NCBI RefSeq assembly: GCF_035046505.1
Contig: NC_089822.1
Span: forward strand, 263,573,024 to 263,637,023
Length of the DNA: 64,000 nt
From: Tiliqua scincoides
Taxonomy: Eukaryota > Chordata > Lepidosauria > Squamata > Scincidae
Direction of reading: 5' to 3'
The position numbers and the translations under genes were made by a program. Within the stretch, counting starts at the first letter, position 1, and each line of letters begins with the position of its first letter. Shown in pieces: positions 10,542-21,649 of this stretch. The notes under the pieces are model-generated. The model saw nothing but the letters and a program-made list of their open reading frames with translations. It had not been told where the DNA came from and searched no databases.

Positions 10542-10683
10542 CTGGCAAAGAGACCCCCCCATCGATGTACTGCTGGGTATCTCTGAATACCTCTGCTGGT
10601 ACTTTGGAGATCTCCTCCTGCCCCATGTCCAAGGGCTCCTCCTTTACATCCAGGGGACCCACAGCCCAGTCTTGCAATGGCTC
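10542..10683 (-). CDS. Gene A EPLQ linker exon
   Basis: 142-nt exon, phase 0 in and phase 1 out, acceptor ttcactccttcag and donor gtaagggt. It encodes EPLQDWAVGPLDVKEEPLDM then GQEEISKVPAEVFRDTQQYI. This acidic linker has a PLDVKEE core that may be a SUMO-acceptor-like motif (VKEE fits psi-K-x-E). Conserved in unit B (29905-30046) with identical length and phase. Because both this exon and the KRAB-like exon run 0 to 1, including both, or neither, breaks the frame of the fingers. Confidence 0.8.
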
Positions 10684-11406
10684 CTGAAGGAGTGAAGAGA
10701 ATCACACTCAGGACTATGGACAAAGACATGTCCTGCTCCCTTACATCCAGTTCCCTTTGAGACACAATTCTAGAAAGATAAGAGTTTCCATAGCTTTCCA
10801 GGCATCTTGAGCCAACTATGCAACTGACAGCCAAATCCTCTGCATGTAAGTTCCATTCTAATAATGGGTCTAATTCCCAGATAGGCACACACAGAATTGC
10901 AACCGGAGAGGACCAAGTAAGTGTTTTTCTCCAACTCCTGGGCCTTTAAGACTGACAGGGCAGGCTCAGTGCTCCCACTTACTGCTCTCTACATCTGGGG
11001 AAAGCTCCAAAAATCCGTTGTGAACATCATTGCAACTGTTCTTGGATCTGAGCGTCTTTGCTTCTTTTACACAAAGTATGAGACACAAAATACAAACAAG
11101 TCCAAAACATGTGTTTTTTTGTTTCTAATAGTTAAATACATTTAAATACTCAAACAACATGGAATAATTGAATTGGTACAAAGATGGTTATTCTGATGGT
11201 TGCAACCCGGTTAGAATTTCCTCCAACTACAGATTCACTGGAGTTGGGAATGAAAGTCTTTGGTCAGCAGTCAGAGATGCTTTCATGTGAAATAATGTTC
11301 AGAGGCTGGAGGTACGTTTTGGCCTTTCCTACCTGCCATTAATTCTCTCCAGTTTTAGCTGAAGATTGGCAGGTGATTCAAACAACCCACCTCATACATA
11401 CATAGG

Positions 11407-11848
11407 GCGCAATCCTAACCAACTTTCCAGCACTGGCAGAGCTGTGCCAGTGGGATGTGTGCTGCATCCTGCATAAGAACATAAGAAGGGCCCTGCTGGA
11501 TCAGGCCAAGAGCCTATCTAGTCCAGCTTCCTGTATCTCACAGTGGCCCACCAAATGCCCCAGGGAGCACACAAGACAACAGACACAACCTGTGTCCCGG
11601 TGTCCTCCCCTTCATCTAGCAATCAGAGACAGCCTGCCTCTAAAACCAAGAGCTTCCACATATCTACCATGGATTGTAACCCATGATGGATTTTCCTCCA
11701 GAAATTTGTCCAATCCCCTTTTAAAGGCATCTGGGCAGTTGGGGGGGGCAGTCATGGGGGCCTCCTCAAGGTATGGCAAAGTTTTTTCCCTTACCTCAAA
11801 ATTGCATTGTCCTTATGTAAGCGCTGAAAAAGTTGGTTAGGATTGCAG
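11407..11848. mobile_element. Long-TIR MITE interrupted by CR1
   Basis: The left end GCAATCCTAACCAACTTTCC (11406-11472) is complementary to the right end GTTGGTTAGGATTGC (about 11833-11848). A CR1 3' fragment (11473-11738) sits between. Same family as the element at 1929. Confidence 0.7.
11473..11738 (-). mobile_element. CR1 3' fragment nested in a MITE
   Basis: Starts with the (TTCTTATG)-type tail read as TAAGAACATAAGAAG, then 'ctggatcaggccaagagcct', 'ctagtccagcttcctgtatc', and ends in the coding 'ccaatccccttttaaaggca' region. It inserted after the MITE. Confidence 0.85.
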
Positions 11849-11893
11849 CCTGTGTCAGGTTAGCAATTTTGGAATTAAATATGAAGACCTCAC

Positions 11894-12629
11894 CTGCCAC
11901 GTCCCTGTGACGTCCTCTCTCCGGCTCACCAGGAAATCCTCCAGCAGAACCACTGCCTGGGTACAGCTGTCCGGCCCTCCTGCCTGGATCCAGCTCTGGA
12001 CGTCCACCGGCAGGCTGGCCAGGAACTGCTCCAGGACCAGCAGCTCCAGGATCTGCTCCTTCGTGTGCCTCTCTGGCTTCAGCCACTGGCAGCAAAGCTC
12101 CTGCAGTTGGCTGTACATCCTTCGCGGGTCTCCCAGCTCCTGGCAGCAGAACTGCCGGAAGTGCTGGCGTTGCCTCTCCCTCCTCAGGGCATCACCTCTC
12201 AAGATGGCAGCCTTCACTTTCCCATAGTCCTCCTTGTCTCTGGCTGCCAGGAGGCTGAAGGCCTGCTGGGCTTCTCCACTCAGGGCGGGCAGGAGCCGAG
12301 CCACCCACTCTCCTCTGGGCCACAGACAGGCTGCAGCCACTTGCTCAAAGGAGGCCAGGAAGGCCTTGGCATCATCCCAGGGTGTGGCCTCTGACCTTTG
12401 GGGGCTCTCCCATGCAGATTTAGGGGGCTGCAGGGTCTTGAGGAACTGCTGCCATTGGGCTTCCCAGCGCTGTTGTAGCCCCCTGCCTGGCTGCTCTTGG
12501 CCTCCTTGTGTGTCCACCACAGATTCCAGCTGGTCTCTGCCTGGGTCTTTTCCTGCCCCTCTGGATCCCTCTTCTACTCTTGGACCATCAAAAGTTTCTT
12601 CTTTCATGGCTTTGCTCCTGGCTCCACTC
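11894..12629 (-). CDS. Gene A extended-SCAN exon with start codon
   Basis: First coding exon. ATG at 12605-12607; acceptor atatcttacag before 12629; donor gtgaggtc after the exon, leaving in phase 0. 238 residues: an acidic N-terminal tail (1-72), then a capsid-like N-terminal lobe (about 73-140: [50 protein letters not shown]), then the canonical SCAN domain (about 141-225: [55 protein letters not shown]-like end). SCAN mediates homo- and hetero-oligomerisation between SCAN-ZNF proteins. Mammalian SCAN keeps only the second lobe. No stops. With one small exon, the linker exon and the finger exon, the protein is 737 or 731 residues. Confidence 0.9.
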
Positions 12630-13130
12630 CTGTAAGATATTTAGGGATGGCCTTCTGGGGCAGCTGATTCAGGCAAACACCTTTGGCCTCAAATCCCTGA
12701 TCTTGCTTAAAGGATTGAGCAGGAAATGACCCAACTTCTGGTCCTGAAGTCTTATTGTCCTCCCAAAAAAAGGATGGCTCAGGGTGAATGAGATTTATAT
12801 GGCAACAAAAGAACTGCAACTGTAGTTGGTCCCCAGCAATCCAGGGCCATTACCTGGAGGTATTTCTGAGCTGAAAGGGGCTAAAGCACACAAGGACCAC
12901 AATGGGTGTGTGTGTGTGATGTATTTGGGACAGACACATCCCTACTCAGTCTAGCATCTTTTCTAGTGGCTGTTTGCTGATGTTTACTTTTTCGGCTATG
13001 AGCCCTTTTGGGACAGGAAACTGTTTTGTTTTCTTGTCTTGTGACATACACTGTTTTGTGACCTTTTCATTCCTGTTGATGAAAAGCAGAATATAAATAT
13101 TCTTTGTTATGATGATTAGGACCACCTTCT
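12630..13130. other. Duplicated non-coding block upstream of the SCAN exon
   Basis: The segment around 12830-12885 ('ccagcaatccagggccatta', 'tttctgagctgaaagggg') recurs at 32375, 40765 and 53065, always about 200 bp outside a SCAN exon. It may be a non-coding exon or intronic regulatory DNA. In unit A the reverse strand reads CCTCCAG/GTAATG, donor-like, but the other copies do not keep GT, so I do not call an exon. Confidence 0.6.
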
Positions 13131-14640
13131 CAAATCAACTGTTTATGCTAGTACCATACAGTGCATTCAGTAAACACTTTACATCTTAACAGAAGCAGAA
13201 GTCAAATCAAAATTTAGGGGAAGGGCTACAACAAAGGCTGGACATGAGCCAATGCCTTCTACAACTCCTTTCACTGGGGTGATAGGGACTGAGGGGTTAA
13301 TTCTCAGGTTTCATCGAATAGAGGGGCTCTGAACTAAACCAGTAGGAAGTCTGTGGCAAGCTGCATTTCTCTTCTGTGGGGCAGAGGAATCAGCAGCTCT
13401 TTTTTCCCCAACTCCTCCTCCTGTGGGTCTCTATTGCCCACATTTCTTCACACTTTCTCTCCCTCCACCCCAGTCCCTGAACTCACCTTTCCTGCTGCCA
13501 TTCAAAAATACAATCCCCGCCCAGGGAAGAGGAAGGCTTCCTCATTGACATCCCCACCCCCTTCTCAAATTTCTCCAGTGCTCTAGAAGTCACCATTTAA
13601 CCCTTTCAAGTCTCCTAAAAACGTACCAAAGAAGCCATCTGGTTACCTGCCAGCCAAATCTCCACTAACAGGCAGAAAGGTTGGATAAAAATATGGTGAA
13701 TGAATGGAATGAATCCCCCACCCCACCCCTGAAATGGGCAGATTCATTCATTCATTCATTTAAAAGATTTATATGAGTAGTACAGTACTCATTTCAAGTA
13801 AGTCAGTGAGCATCCACTCTCAGGAAGGGAGAGTGCCTTACAACAACCCTGCAACGTAGTTCTATGAAGATGTAGAAGGGGGTCTGAGAGGAAGTTGTTT
13901 GGGACCCCCATGTGATGTCATCTCACTATTGCAGGCTGGGGAGTAGCTTCAAACACCCTTTTGTGTGCAGACATCTGATGCACTTGCACTTGCCACAAGA
14001 AAAAAAGGTGGTAATATTGGGTTGTCACTCTTGGCCCTTCTTGGCTTCAGCTCACTTCTTGGAATCAGACTGACTGTGTGCAGCTTAGTCCAGGCCAACC
14101 AGTGAGGAGCCCTCAGGGGTGCCTGCAGGACCATTGGCCAGCTGGAGGGACAAAGAGGAAGGTTGCAGCTAGCTGGACCAGCTGCTATGGAGTCTTCTCC
14201 CCCTTTCCTCTTGTCCTGTGGTTTAGTGCAATCCCCCCCCCACGTGAACAACTAATAGCCGAATGTTATCCCTCACCATTGATGATGATGTGGCTGCCCA
14301 GACAGAACACACACTGTATCCAGCGCTTGTGGGTGTCAACCAGAAGGTCAGCCAGAGGTAAGTAAAAATCAACCCTCTCACATCTTTATCAAGGTATGTA
14401 AAAACATCTTCTCTACTTACCTCCAGGTAGGCCTCCAGGCTGCACCTGGGTCCCTGCGGATCTGCAGCTTTGTGGCTGTGGTGAATCCAAAGGGATAAAG
14501 GGATAGGGCTGGGGTGCGTCTAGTGGTGGGAGATGTCAACCAGAACACCACACACAGGGGTAAAAATCTTTTTGATTTACCTCTAGGTAGGTCTCCTGGC
14601 CAGCTATGGGTCTCGTTGGAGACTGCTATGCAGCTGGCAT
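13130..14640. other. Duplicated non-coding block, mosaic with units B and C
   Basis: 13130-13310 matches 36590-36840; 13500-13620 matches 37010-37130 and 54365-54440; 13850-14200 matches 37200-37500 and 60660-61000; 14330-14620 matches 61100-61230. No exon is evident. Contains a short (ATTC) run at 13739-13760. Confidence 0.65.
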
Positions 14641-15498
14641 AAGCCTGAGGAAAGAAAGGGAACGGGCTGAGTTAAACATGGGGAATAAAATACTACATTT
14701 GTCGCCAAGTTCTGCTCCTTCCAGACTGCTCCCCTCCCCTTTACAAGACGCACCCAAACCCCTAACAAACCTCTGCCGCTACCAACTGAGGCCTCCTGCA
14801 GCCACAGGACTGAGCACTGCACCTGTGGCCATTTCCAGCGGGAGGGTGGACATGTCTGATGGCGTTCTAGTTTTTGCGTTGCCACAAAGGGCCTTTCACT
14901 ACCAGAGCACAAGCTCTGGCAGCACAAGGCCCAGACAGGATTGTGCTGTAAGTTGTCATAGCTCCCTCCCCACAAAACACAATTACAGTCCGTTCTTGTT
15001 ATCCACTAGGATTAGGTCCCTGGGAAATCTAGTGGATTCCCGTTTAGCAGATACAGAACCACTGAGTCTATGGGGAAAATGGGTTTAGGTTTTAAGGGAC
15101 CCTCTTCACCATACACTCTATGAATGTCATGAACCTGAATCTTAACTTGAAGTCTGTGGGACAGGGTGATAGTGAGGGCTCATCAGCATCCCCAACATCT
15201 GATGCTTCATCCACCACGCTGGATATCATTTGGTGATTTGAAGGTTGTGGCAATGGCCATTTCTTTGTTCTGGCTATCCCTTAACTCACTGAAGGTTGCT
15301 GGCCCAACAACAGGGCCTCAGAGTTTAGTAGTGGGGAAGGGGTAGCTTCACCTATCTTCCACCTGTCTCTTAGCTCCTTCCCTGGGCTTGCCCCAGCATA
15401 AGAGCAGTCCTCAGGTAGCCTTCCAGACCTGTCATCATTGGCCTCTCATCATCGCCAGGGTTCTGACAGTTCAGCTGGAGTCCCCAAGATGGTGCCCA
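14640..15498. other. Intergenic, nothing recognised
   Basis: Short open frames without homology. A stretch near 14990-15090 looks like an old dispersed repeat but could not be classified. Confidence 0.4.
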
Positions 15499-15500
15499 AG

Positions 15501-15945
15501 ATAAGAACAGCCCCACTGCATCAGGCCATAGGCCCATCTAGTCCAGCTTCCTGTATCTCACAGCGGCCCACCAAATGCCCCAGGGAGCACACCAGATAAC
15601 AAGAGACCTGCAAGGCTTTCTGGGAATTGTAGTTAAGAACATAAGAACAGACCCACTGGATCAGGCCAGAGGCCCATCTAGTCCAGCTTCCTGTATCTCA
15701 CAGCCGCCCACCAAATGCCCCAGGGAGCACACCAGATAACAAGAGACCTGCAAGGCATCCTGGGAATTGTAGTTAAGAACATAAGAACAGACCCACTGGA
15801 TCAGGCCAGAGGCCCATCTAGTCTAGCTTCCTGTATCTCACAGCGGCCTACCAAATGCCCCAGGGAGCACACTAGATAACAAGAGACCTGCATCCTGGTG
15901 CCCTCCCTTGCATCTGGCATTCTGACATAGCCCATTTCTAAAATC
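15501..15945 (-). repeat. CR1 tail in a 140-bp tandem triplication
   Basis: The motif ATAAGAACAG plus the CR1 3' end starts at exactly 15501, 15641 and 15781. Copies 1 and 2 carry a 29-bp addition, on the minus strand containing ACTACAATTCCCAGAAAGCC (15614-15633) and ACTACAATTCCCAGGATGCC (15754-15773). Copy 3 continues into ordinary CR1 sequence ending near 15945. Confidence 0.85.
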
Positions 15946-17675
15946 ATTTAAAACCACAATCAAGTTGGTGGGGCAAGTCTGGAAGTGGACACAAATGTGT
16001 CCGACAATTCTCCATAGGACCAATACCTATGCCCGTTTTATGCAGAAAATTGACCCAGTCTACACAACTTTCTAAAAAACTCGGAGTATAATTGGCTGGA
16101 CGCATTGACTGCAACCCCCTCCGCCATCAGCTGTGTACTGTATAGGCATCACTTTCCCTACTGCATGGCACTTCTGCTCATGAGTCTCTTCTCCTCCTGC
16201 AACCTCTCTTGCTCCTCCCTGCATGTTCACAGCTGCCCTGAGCCCCCTCCGTGCACCAGCACAGTATTCATGGATAACAAGAAAAGAGTCACGGACCATG
16301 AGAGGTGGGTGGCAATTCTGACCCTTGCAGATAAGCAAATAGTGAATTTCCATAGAAAGAGAACTGACTGTAACAGCAGCAAATGTTTGTGCCCGGACTT
16401 TCCAGCAAGTCTCGCTGGACACAGTGGCACGTATGAATAATTGGGCAATGGCTGCATTTCTTTATTTCTTTAATCAGTGTTGTTCAAACAAAGAATCTTC
16501 TGGCACCTTAAATTGATTTTATTTTCTTGGGTCTGAAGCAAGGCCAGCCCAAGACCTCCTGGGGCCAGAGGTTGTCTGCCAAACGCTGCCCCTTCTTACC
16601 TGGTGATGTGCCAGCCTCTGGTGCTCGCACTTCCTCAGCTGGAAATAGAACTGAGTGATGAAGCAGAACAAGAAGTGTCCAACACTCCAGACTAGCCCAC
16701 CTTCATCTCCTCCTGACTTCTTCACCTCAACCCCCTTCTTTCTTTTCCAATCAGTGGCAGTAAGAAGGAGGAGTAGTGTGTGTGTGGGGCGGGGGGGAGA
16801 GATAAACTCCCACAGTCAAATTCCCATGTCCCTTGGATGGGGCATCTGATGAGAGCATCCTGGGCCCACGCTTGGAGTGCTTTTTAATCAGCCGCTATTT
16901 CCCTTTTAAATTTCCCCTTTAAAGAGCTCAATGGAGAGCTTTGACTCAGCCAGGCCTGGCAAGTTGAGCAGGGAGCCCAAGAGCACTGGGAGGTGTGCAT
17001 GCATCTTGCTCCTTCCCCTGTGTGTGGCTCACAATGCTTTTTTGCAAGGCAACTGACTCAGCTAATCTCATGGATGTGCTTTGCAGGGTGCATGTGATGA
17101 CCTGCTCTCTAGTCCACAGCAGTGCACATCACAAGAAATATATTCATCTTTCCAGGGCCAAAAGGGAGAGGATCAGGGCTAGGGAGCTGGAAAGTCCTAC
17201 GTTCACTTCCTCCGGAGCAGGCTGCACTGTAAACAATGGGTCTCTCTTCTGAGTCAAGGATCAGGAAAGGATCTTGATGGCGCATCACATATCAACATGT
17301 GGATTTTAATGTAACTGGAAGTGGGCTTTCCTCAGTTGCACAAAATGGTCACTGTGGCTGCAGTTCACTGAACAGAAAGCAGGTTTAGTAGTAATTCTCT
17401 GGTGAGACCCAAGAGGCCAAGTAAGGAAAAGATACAGCACAGCACAGTTCAGAACACAAATGATGAGAAGGTCTGGGCAGAGCTGGCATGATCCACCCCA
17501 CCTGGTGGAGGCCTCACCTGTTGAATTTGTACCTGTCATGCTGCAGGGCAGGTAAGGGAACAGGAACCCAGGCAGGATAGAGGGGAAACCTGTCCATTTC
17601 AGCACTCTTGCACACCATGCAAGATTAAATCATCCCCTCTAAAGTGGGCAAACCAGACAGGGTCACAGAAAGGCT
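15946..17675. other. Intergenic, nothing recognised
   Basis: No splice-bounded conserved exon. A purine/GT-rich stretch lies at 16775-16800. Short open frames lack family motifs. Confidence 0.45.
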
Positions 17676-17762
17676 TAGGCTGCAATCCTAACCTTACTTT
17701 CCTGGGAGTAAGTCCCACTGAACACAGTAGGACTTCTGAATAGTCCTGGTTAGGATTGTGGT
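17676..17762. repeat. Palindromic ~90-bp MITE-like repeat
   Basis: Complete copy, GCTGCAATCCTAACC to GGTTAGGATTGTGG. Confidence 0.75.
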
Positions 17763-17879
17763 CTCAGTTGTTCTGTTTTCAGTTTGCAGTTCACCTGTAC
17801 AAGACATGGGGATGGCCACATCTTTAGATGGCTTTAAAAATGGAGTGGACAGATTCAGAGTGAAGATTTTTCCAAAGAG

Positions 17880-18500
17880 CAATTGGCTAAACAGGGCTAA
17901 ACAGAACCTCCATGTTTAGAAGCAGTGTACCCGATGCTGTGGAAAAGCTGCAGAGTTGACCACTGACTTTTCAAAGGTGCTCCTAGATGCACTGACTGGC
18001 TCCCTTAGGAAGACAGTTCTGGACTCTATTGACCCTCCAGATTTATCCAGCACTGCCATTCTCAGGAGAACGGAGAGAGTGGAAGGGTCAAGAACATCTG
18101 CTGGGCAGTCCCTGGTCCAAAGCATGTAAGTGCCACCGAATGAGAAAAAGCATCTGAACTACACAGAAGCTGCACCCCAGCGTACACACACCCTGCCAGG
18201 ACGAAACTATTCCAGGTATCACCAAAAGAGAGCAATATGCATTCTCTGAGGACGTAGAATGGGACAATTCACACTCCAGGTCAGAGAATTGTGCAGAGAG
18301 TGAGAAAGAGGCTTCTGCAGCCTCTTAGTGCTACAGAGGGAAGCTGGCTGACTGCTCAATTCATGTAGAAGGGCAGAGAATTTGGCAACCCTGAAAAGAA
18401 GCAAACGTGTACCGTCTTAGCAGACAAATCCAGAGGTCTCTTCCAGTTAAGGGAACGTTTCTTCCCTTGCACTGAGGTGATTCACTGCTGCCACAATGGG
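17880..18500. other. Duplicated non-coding block shared with units B and C
   Basis: 18050-18420 resembles 43190-43560 throughout ('agaacatctgctgg', 'ccctggtccaaa', 'gaatgggacaattcacac', 'gaggcttctgcag'). Its last part resembles 24120-24260. It marks the outer edge of the duplicated unit. Confidence 0.6.
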
Positions 18501-18619
18501 TCTACTTGGACCTGCACCAACACTTCGGCTGGCACAGCTCTGCCTAGACCCGGGAAGGCAGACTGAGTCCAGGAGAGGGGAATAAAACAGTTCTCACTAC
18601 CTGCAGATTTGCTACCCAT

Positions 18620-18711
18620 CTGCTATGTATTAATGTTTTTAAAATTTGTTTTTTTAATATGTTGTTAGCCGCCCTGGGTCCCGTTAGGGGAAGGGCGGGA
18701 TAAAAATAAAG

Positions 18712-18762
<51 letters not shown>
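18620..18762 (+). mobile_element. Short LINE/SINE 3' copy with (ATT)n tail
   Basis: Contains 'gttagccgccctgggtcccg' and 'aagggcgggataaaaataaa' and ends in an ATT run from 18712. TACCCAT flanks it at 18613-18619 and 18763-18769, a likely 7-bp target duplication. Confidence 0.6.

Positions 18763-18764
<2 letters not shown>
18712..18764. repeat. (ATT)n microsatellite
   Basis: About 17 uninterrupted ATT units forming the tail of the preceding retroposon. Confidence 0.95.
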
Positions 18765-18766
<2 letters not shown>

Positions 18767-19189
18767 CATGGATTTGGTACCTGCAGATTCGCTTATCAGT
18801 GGGCAGCAAGAGTGCCACTTACCTTGTGCCATTCACGAGGCTTCTCCAGGGTCTTTGCTGCCTTCTGAAGGTCTCTGCTCGCTTCCTGAATGCAGCAGAG
18901 AAGCTTCTGAAGCTTCCCATGGCTAATTTAAAGGGTCCCATGCTAGTCGCAGGCACCATTTTGAAAGTCTTCACTGCCATGCTGGATTCTGTCTCCGCTA
19001 CTGGCAAGGAAGCTACTCCTCCCCTAACTTCACTGATCTTGCTTTTCAGTGGGATAGTGTTGTCCATCTACCCTACCTCACAGGACTGTTGTGAGCAATA
19101 CCTTGGACATATGTTTTTGCACAGGAAAGGCAGGATATAAATTCTTTAAATAATTGAATAATAAAATACATAAATGAATTACAAATGGA

Positions 19190-19852
19190 TGGCAAGGCCG
19201 CACCTGGACGATTGTGTCCAGTTCTGGTCGCCAGACCTCGAAAAGGACATAGTGGAAATGGGAAAGGTGCAAAAGAAAGCAACCAAAATGATTACTGGGC
19301 TGGGGCACCTTCCTTATGAGGAAAGGCTACGGCGTTTGGAGCTCTTCAGTCTGGAAAGAAGGCGCCTGGGGGGGGACATGACTGAGACATACAAAATTAT
19401 GCACGGGAAGGATAGAGTGGCTAGAGGGATGCTCTTTCCCTCTCACACAACACCAGAACAAGAGGACAGCCACTAAAATTGAGTGTTGAGAGGGTTAGCG
19501 TTAGCACATACAAAAGAAAATATTTATTTACTCAGCGTGTGTTCAGTCTGTGGAACTCCTTGCCACAAGATGTGGTGATGGCATCTGGCCTGGATGCCTT
19601 TAAAAGGGGATTGGACAAGTTTCTGGAGGAAAAACCCATTACTGGTTATTACAAGCCTTGATGTGTATGTGCAACCTCCTGATTTTAGAAATGGGTTATG
19701 TCAGAATGCCAGGTGCAAGGGAGGGCACCAGGATGAGGTCTCTTGTTATCTGGTGTGCTCCCTGGGGCATTTGGTGGGCCGCTGTGAGATACAGGAAGCT
19801 GGACTAGATGGTCAATGGCCTGATCCAGTGGGGCTGTTCTTTTGTTCTTAGG
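19190..19852 (+). mobile_element. CR1 3' fragment, 660 bp
   Basis: Encodes the C-terminal end of CR1 ORF2 (CVQFWSPDLEKDIVEMGKV, KMITGLGHLPYEERLRRL, FSLERRRLGGDMTETYKIM). It then has the 3' UTR with 'ggtgggccgctgtgagatac' and the tail GTTCTTTTGTTCTTA. The last coding part, from about 19455, is in another frame, so there is a small indel near 19440-19480. 5'-truncated. Confidence 0.9.
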
Positions 19853-20320
19853 GGCTTGTATCCCCCAGTGGCCCTACTCATAAATGACCCTCCCCCAAAC
19901 TCTGGCAGCACACTCGCTGACCATCTGTGGCACAGTCGTTGAAAGGGGCTGCACTAGAGGCATAACAATGAAATACAAATGTATCTGGCAGCTGGGTCCC
20001 AGAGAGGAGAACAAACAGAGCCCCAGTTTCTGCTATGCCAGCCTCAGTTCCTTGCATCTTCTAGTAGGCCTGGCAAAGACCGTTGTCTGAGACGCTGCAG
20101 GGCTGGGGCGAATCAGTGTGAACAATATTAGTCTCTGTGAATTGGACACAGCACATGGGGGCTTCATCTGTCCAAAGTATTGGCTTACATCAGAAATTCT
20201 GCTATTGCTTTTCTGTTGTAAACTGCTCCGAGTCTGGGGAAAGAGGGGTGCAACTCTAAGCAATATCCATACATCAAGAGGCACTCAACATGTGTCTTGG
20301 AAGTGGGAAGGGCGGGGATT
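19853..20320. other. Intergenic, nothing recognised
   Basis: No feature could be supported. Confidence 0.4.
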
Positions 20321-20328
20321 CATTAGCA

Positions 20329-20682
20329 CAGCGGTTCTCAAACTTTAGGCACCAGGACCCACTCTTTAGAATGAGAATCTGTCGGGACCCACTGGAAGTG
20401 ATGTCATAACTGGACGTGGCATCATCAGGTAGGAAAACCTTTAACAATCCTAGGCTGCCATCCTACCCACACTGACCCAGGAGTAAGCTCCATTTCCTAT
20501 CATTGTTAAAGCCAAATACATAGAAGCCTGTAGAAAGTACAGATGGGTCACATTTCCCCAAATGCAGCCACATACTGTGGGATCATCAAGATTAAAAATA
20601 AAATATTGAAATGAATGGGGGACCCACCTGAAGTTGGCTCATGACCCACCTAGTGGGTCCCGAACCACAGTTTGAGAAACTG
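20329..20682. mobile_element. hAT MITE with 8-bp target duplication
   Basis: Begins CAGCGGTTCTCAAACTTTAG and ends (inverted) CAGTTTCTCAAACTGTGG. Flanked by CATTAGCA (20321-20328) and CATTAGGA (20683-20690), 7 of 8. Carries a partial palindromic repeat near 20445-20510. Confidence 0.85.
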
Positions 20683-20733
20683 CATTAGGAGGCAAACAAC
20701 CAGGAAATGCTTAACCCATTTTTGTCCCAATTG

Positions 20734-21412
20734 GTCTCGTTTTCCAGACTCACAAAGAGAGTCTGGTCCAACAAGAAGCTGACAGAACATACCAAGATCC
20801 AGGTCTACAGAGCTTGCGTCCTGAGTACACTTCTGTACTGCAGCGAGTCATGGACTCTTCACTCACAACAGGAGAGGAAACTGAATGCTTTCCACATGCG
20901 CTGCCTCCGACGTATTCTCAGCATCACCTGGCAGGACAAAGTTCCAAACAACACAGTCCTGGAACGTGCTGGAATCCCTAGCATGTATGCACTGCTGAAA
21001 CAGAGACGCCTGCGTTGGCTCGGTCATGTCCTGAGAATGGATGATGGCCGGATCTCCTCTATGGAGAACTCGTGCAAGGAAAGCAGTTGCGATACAAGGA
21101 CATCTGCAAGAGGGATCTGAAGGCCTTAGGAGTGGACCTCAACAAGTGGGAAACCCTGGCCTCTGAGCGTCCCGCTTGGAGGCAGGCTGTGCAGCATGGC
21201 CTTTCCCGGTTTGAAGAGACACTTGGCCAACAGTCTGAGGCAAAGAAGGAAGGCCCATAGCCAGGGAGACAGACCAGGGACAGACTGCACTTGCTCCCAG
21301 TGTGGAAGGGATTGTCACTCCCGGATTGGCCTTTTCAGCCACACTAGACGCTGTGCCAGAACCACCTTTCAGAGCGCGATACCAGAGTCTTTCGAGACTG
21401 AAGGTTGCCAAC
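20734..21412 (+). mobile_element. RTE-like LINE, 5'-truncated 3' copy
   Basis: Starts within the coding region equivalent to 58393 of the long copy (SRLTKRVWSNKKLTEHTKIQ, LYCSESWTLHSQQERKLNAF). It keeps the C-terminal zinc knuckle (CSQCGRDCHSRIGLFSH) and ends in AGTCTTTCGAGACTGAAGG. Two small deletions near 21053-21090 shift the frame. No clear target duplication. Confidence 0.85.
21386..21399 (+). other. LINE 3' stem-loop
   Basis: AGTCT-TTCG-AGACT, a 5-bp stem with a UUCG-type loop at the 3' end of the LINE copy. Confidence 0.7.
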
Positions 21413-21475
21413 TACTAGGTCCCGGTTTTGTTTATGCAGTGCTGGGCAGAAGTGGCTTAGAAACACTGAGGGCCC

Positions 21476-21622
21476 CATCTGTGCATGTCTACTCAGGTGT
21501 AAGTCGATTCCAGTCCCTGGGGCTTACTCCCAGGTGAGCGTAGCCTTAGGGCCCCATCTGTGCACGTCTACTCAGGTGTAAGTGCATTCTAGTCCCCGGG
21601 GCTTACTCCCAGGTAGGTGCAG
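21476..21622. repeat. Two palindromic repeats in tandem
   Basis: Copies at 21476-21548 and 21549-21622, both reading GTGCATGTCTACTCAGGTG or a near variant, then CCAGTCCC and GGGGCTTACTCCCAGGT. They abut the CpG-rich region. Confidence 0.75.
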
Positions 21623-21649
21623 AGAGAGCTGCAGGCGAAGGAGACTAGA

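Larger units (their letters stand above)
10684..11893 (-). other. Gene A first coding intron
   Basis: Lies between the SCAN exon donor and the EPLQ exon. Holds a MITE split by a CR1; the remainder matches the equivalent introns of B and C in patches (for example 11040-11330 with 31040-31370). Confidence 0.65.

Noticed and set aside
12830-12885. A conserved non-coding exon upstream of the SCAN exons.
   Set aside because: The donor-like GT in unit A is not kept in the other three copies; conservation may reflect duplication alone.
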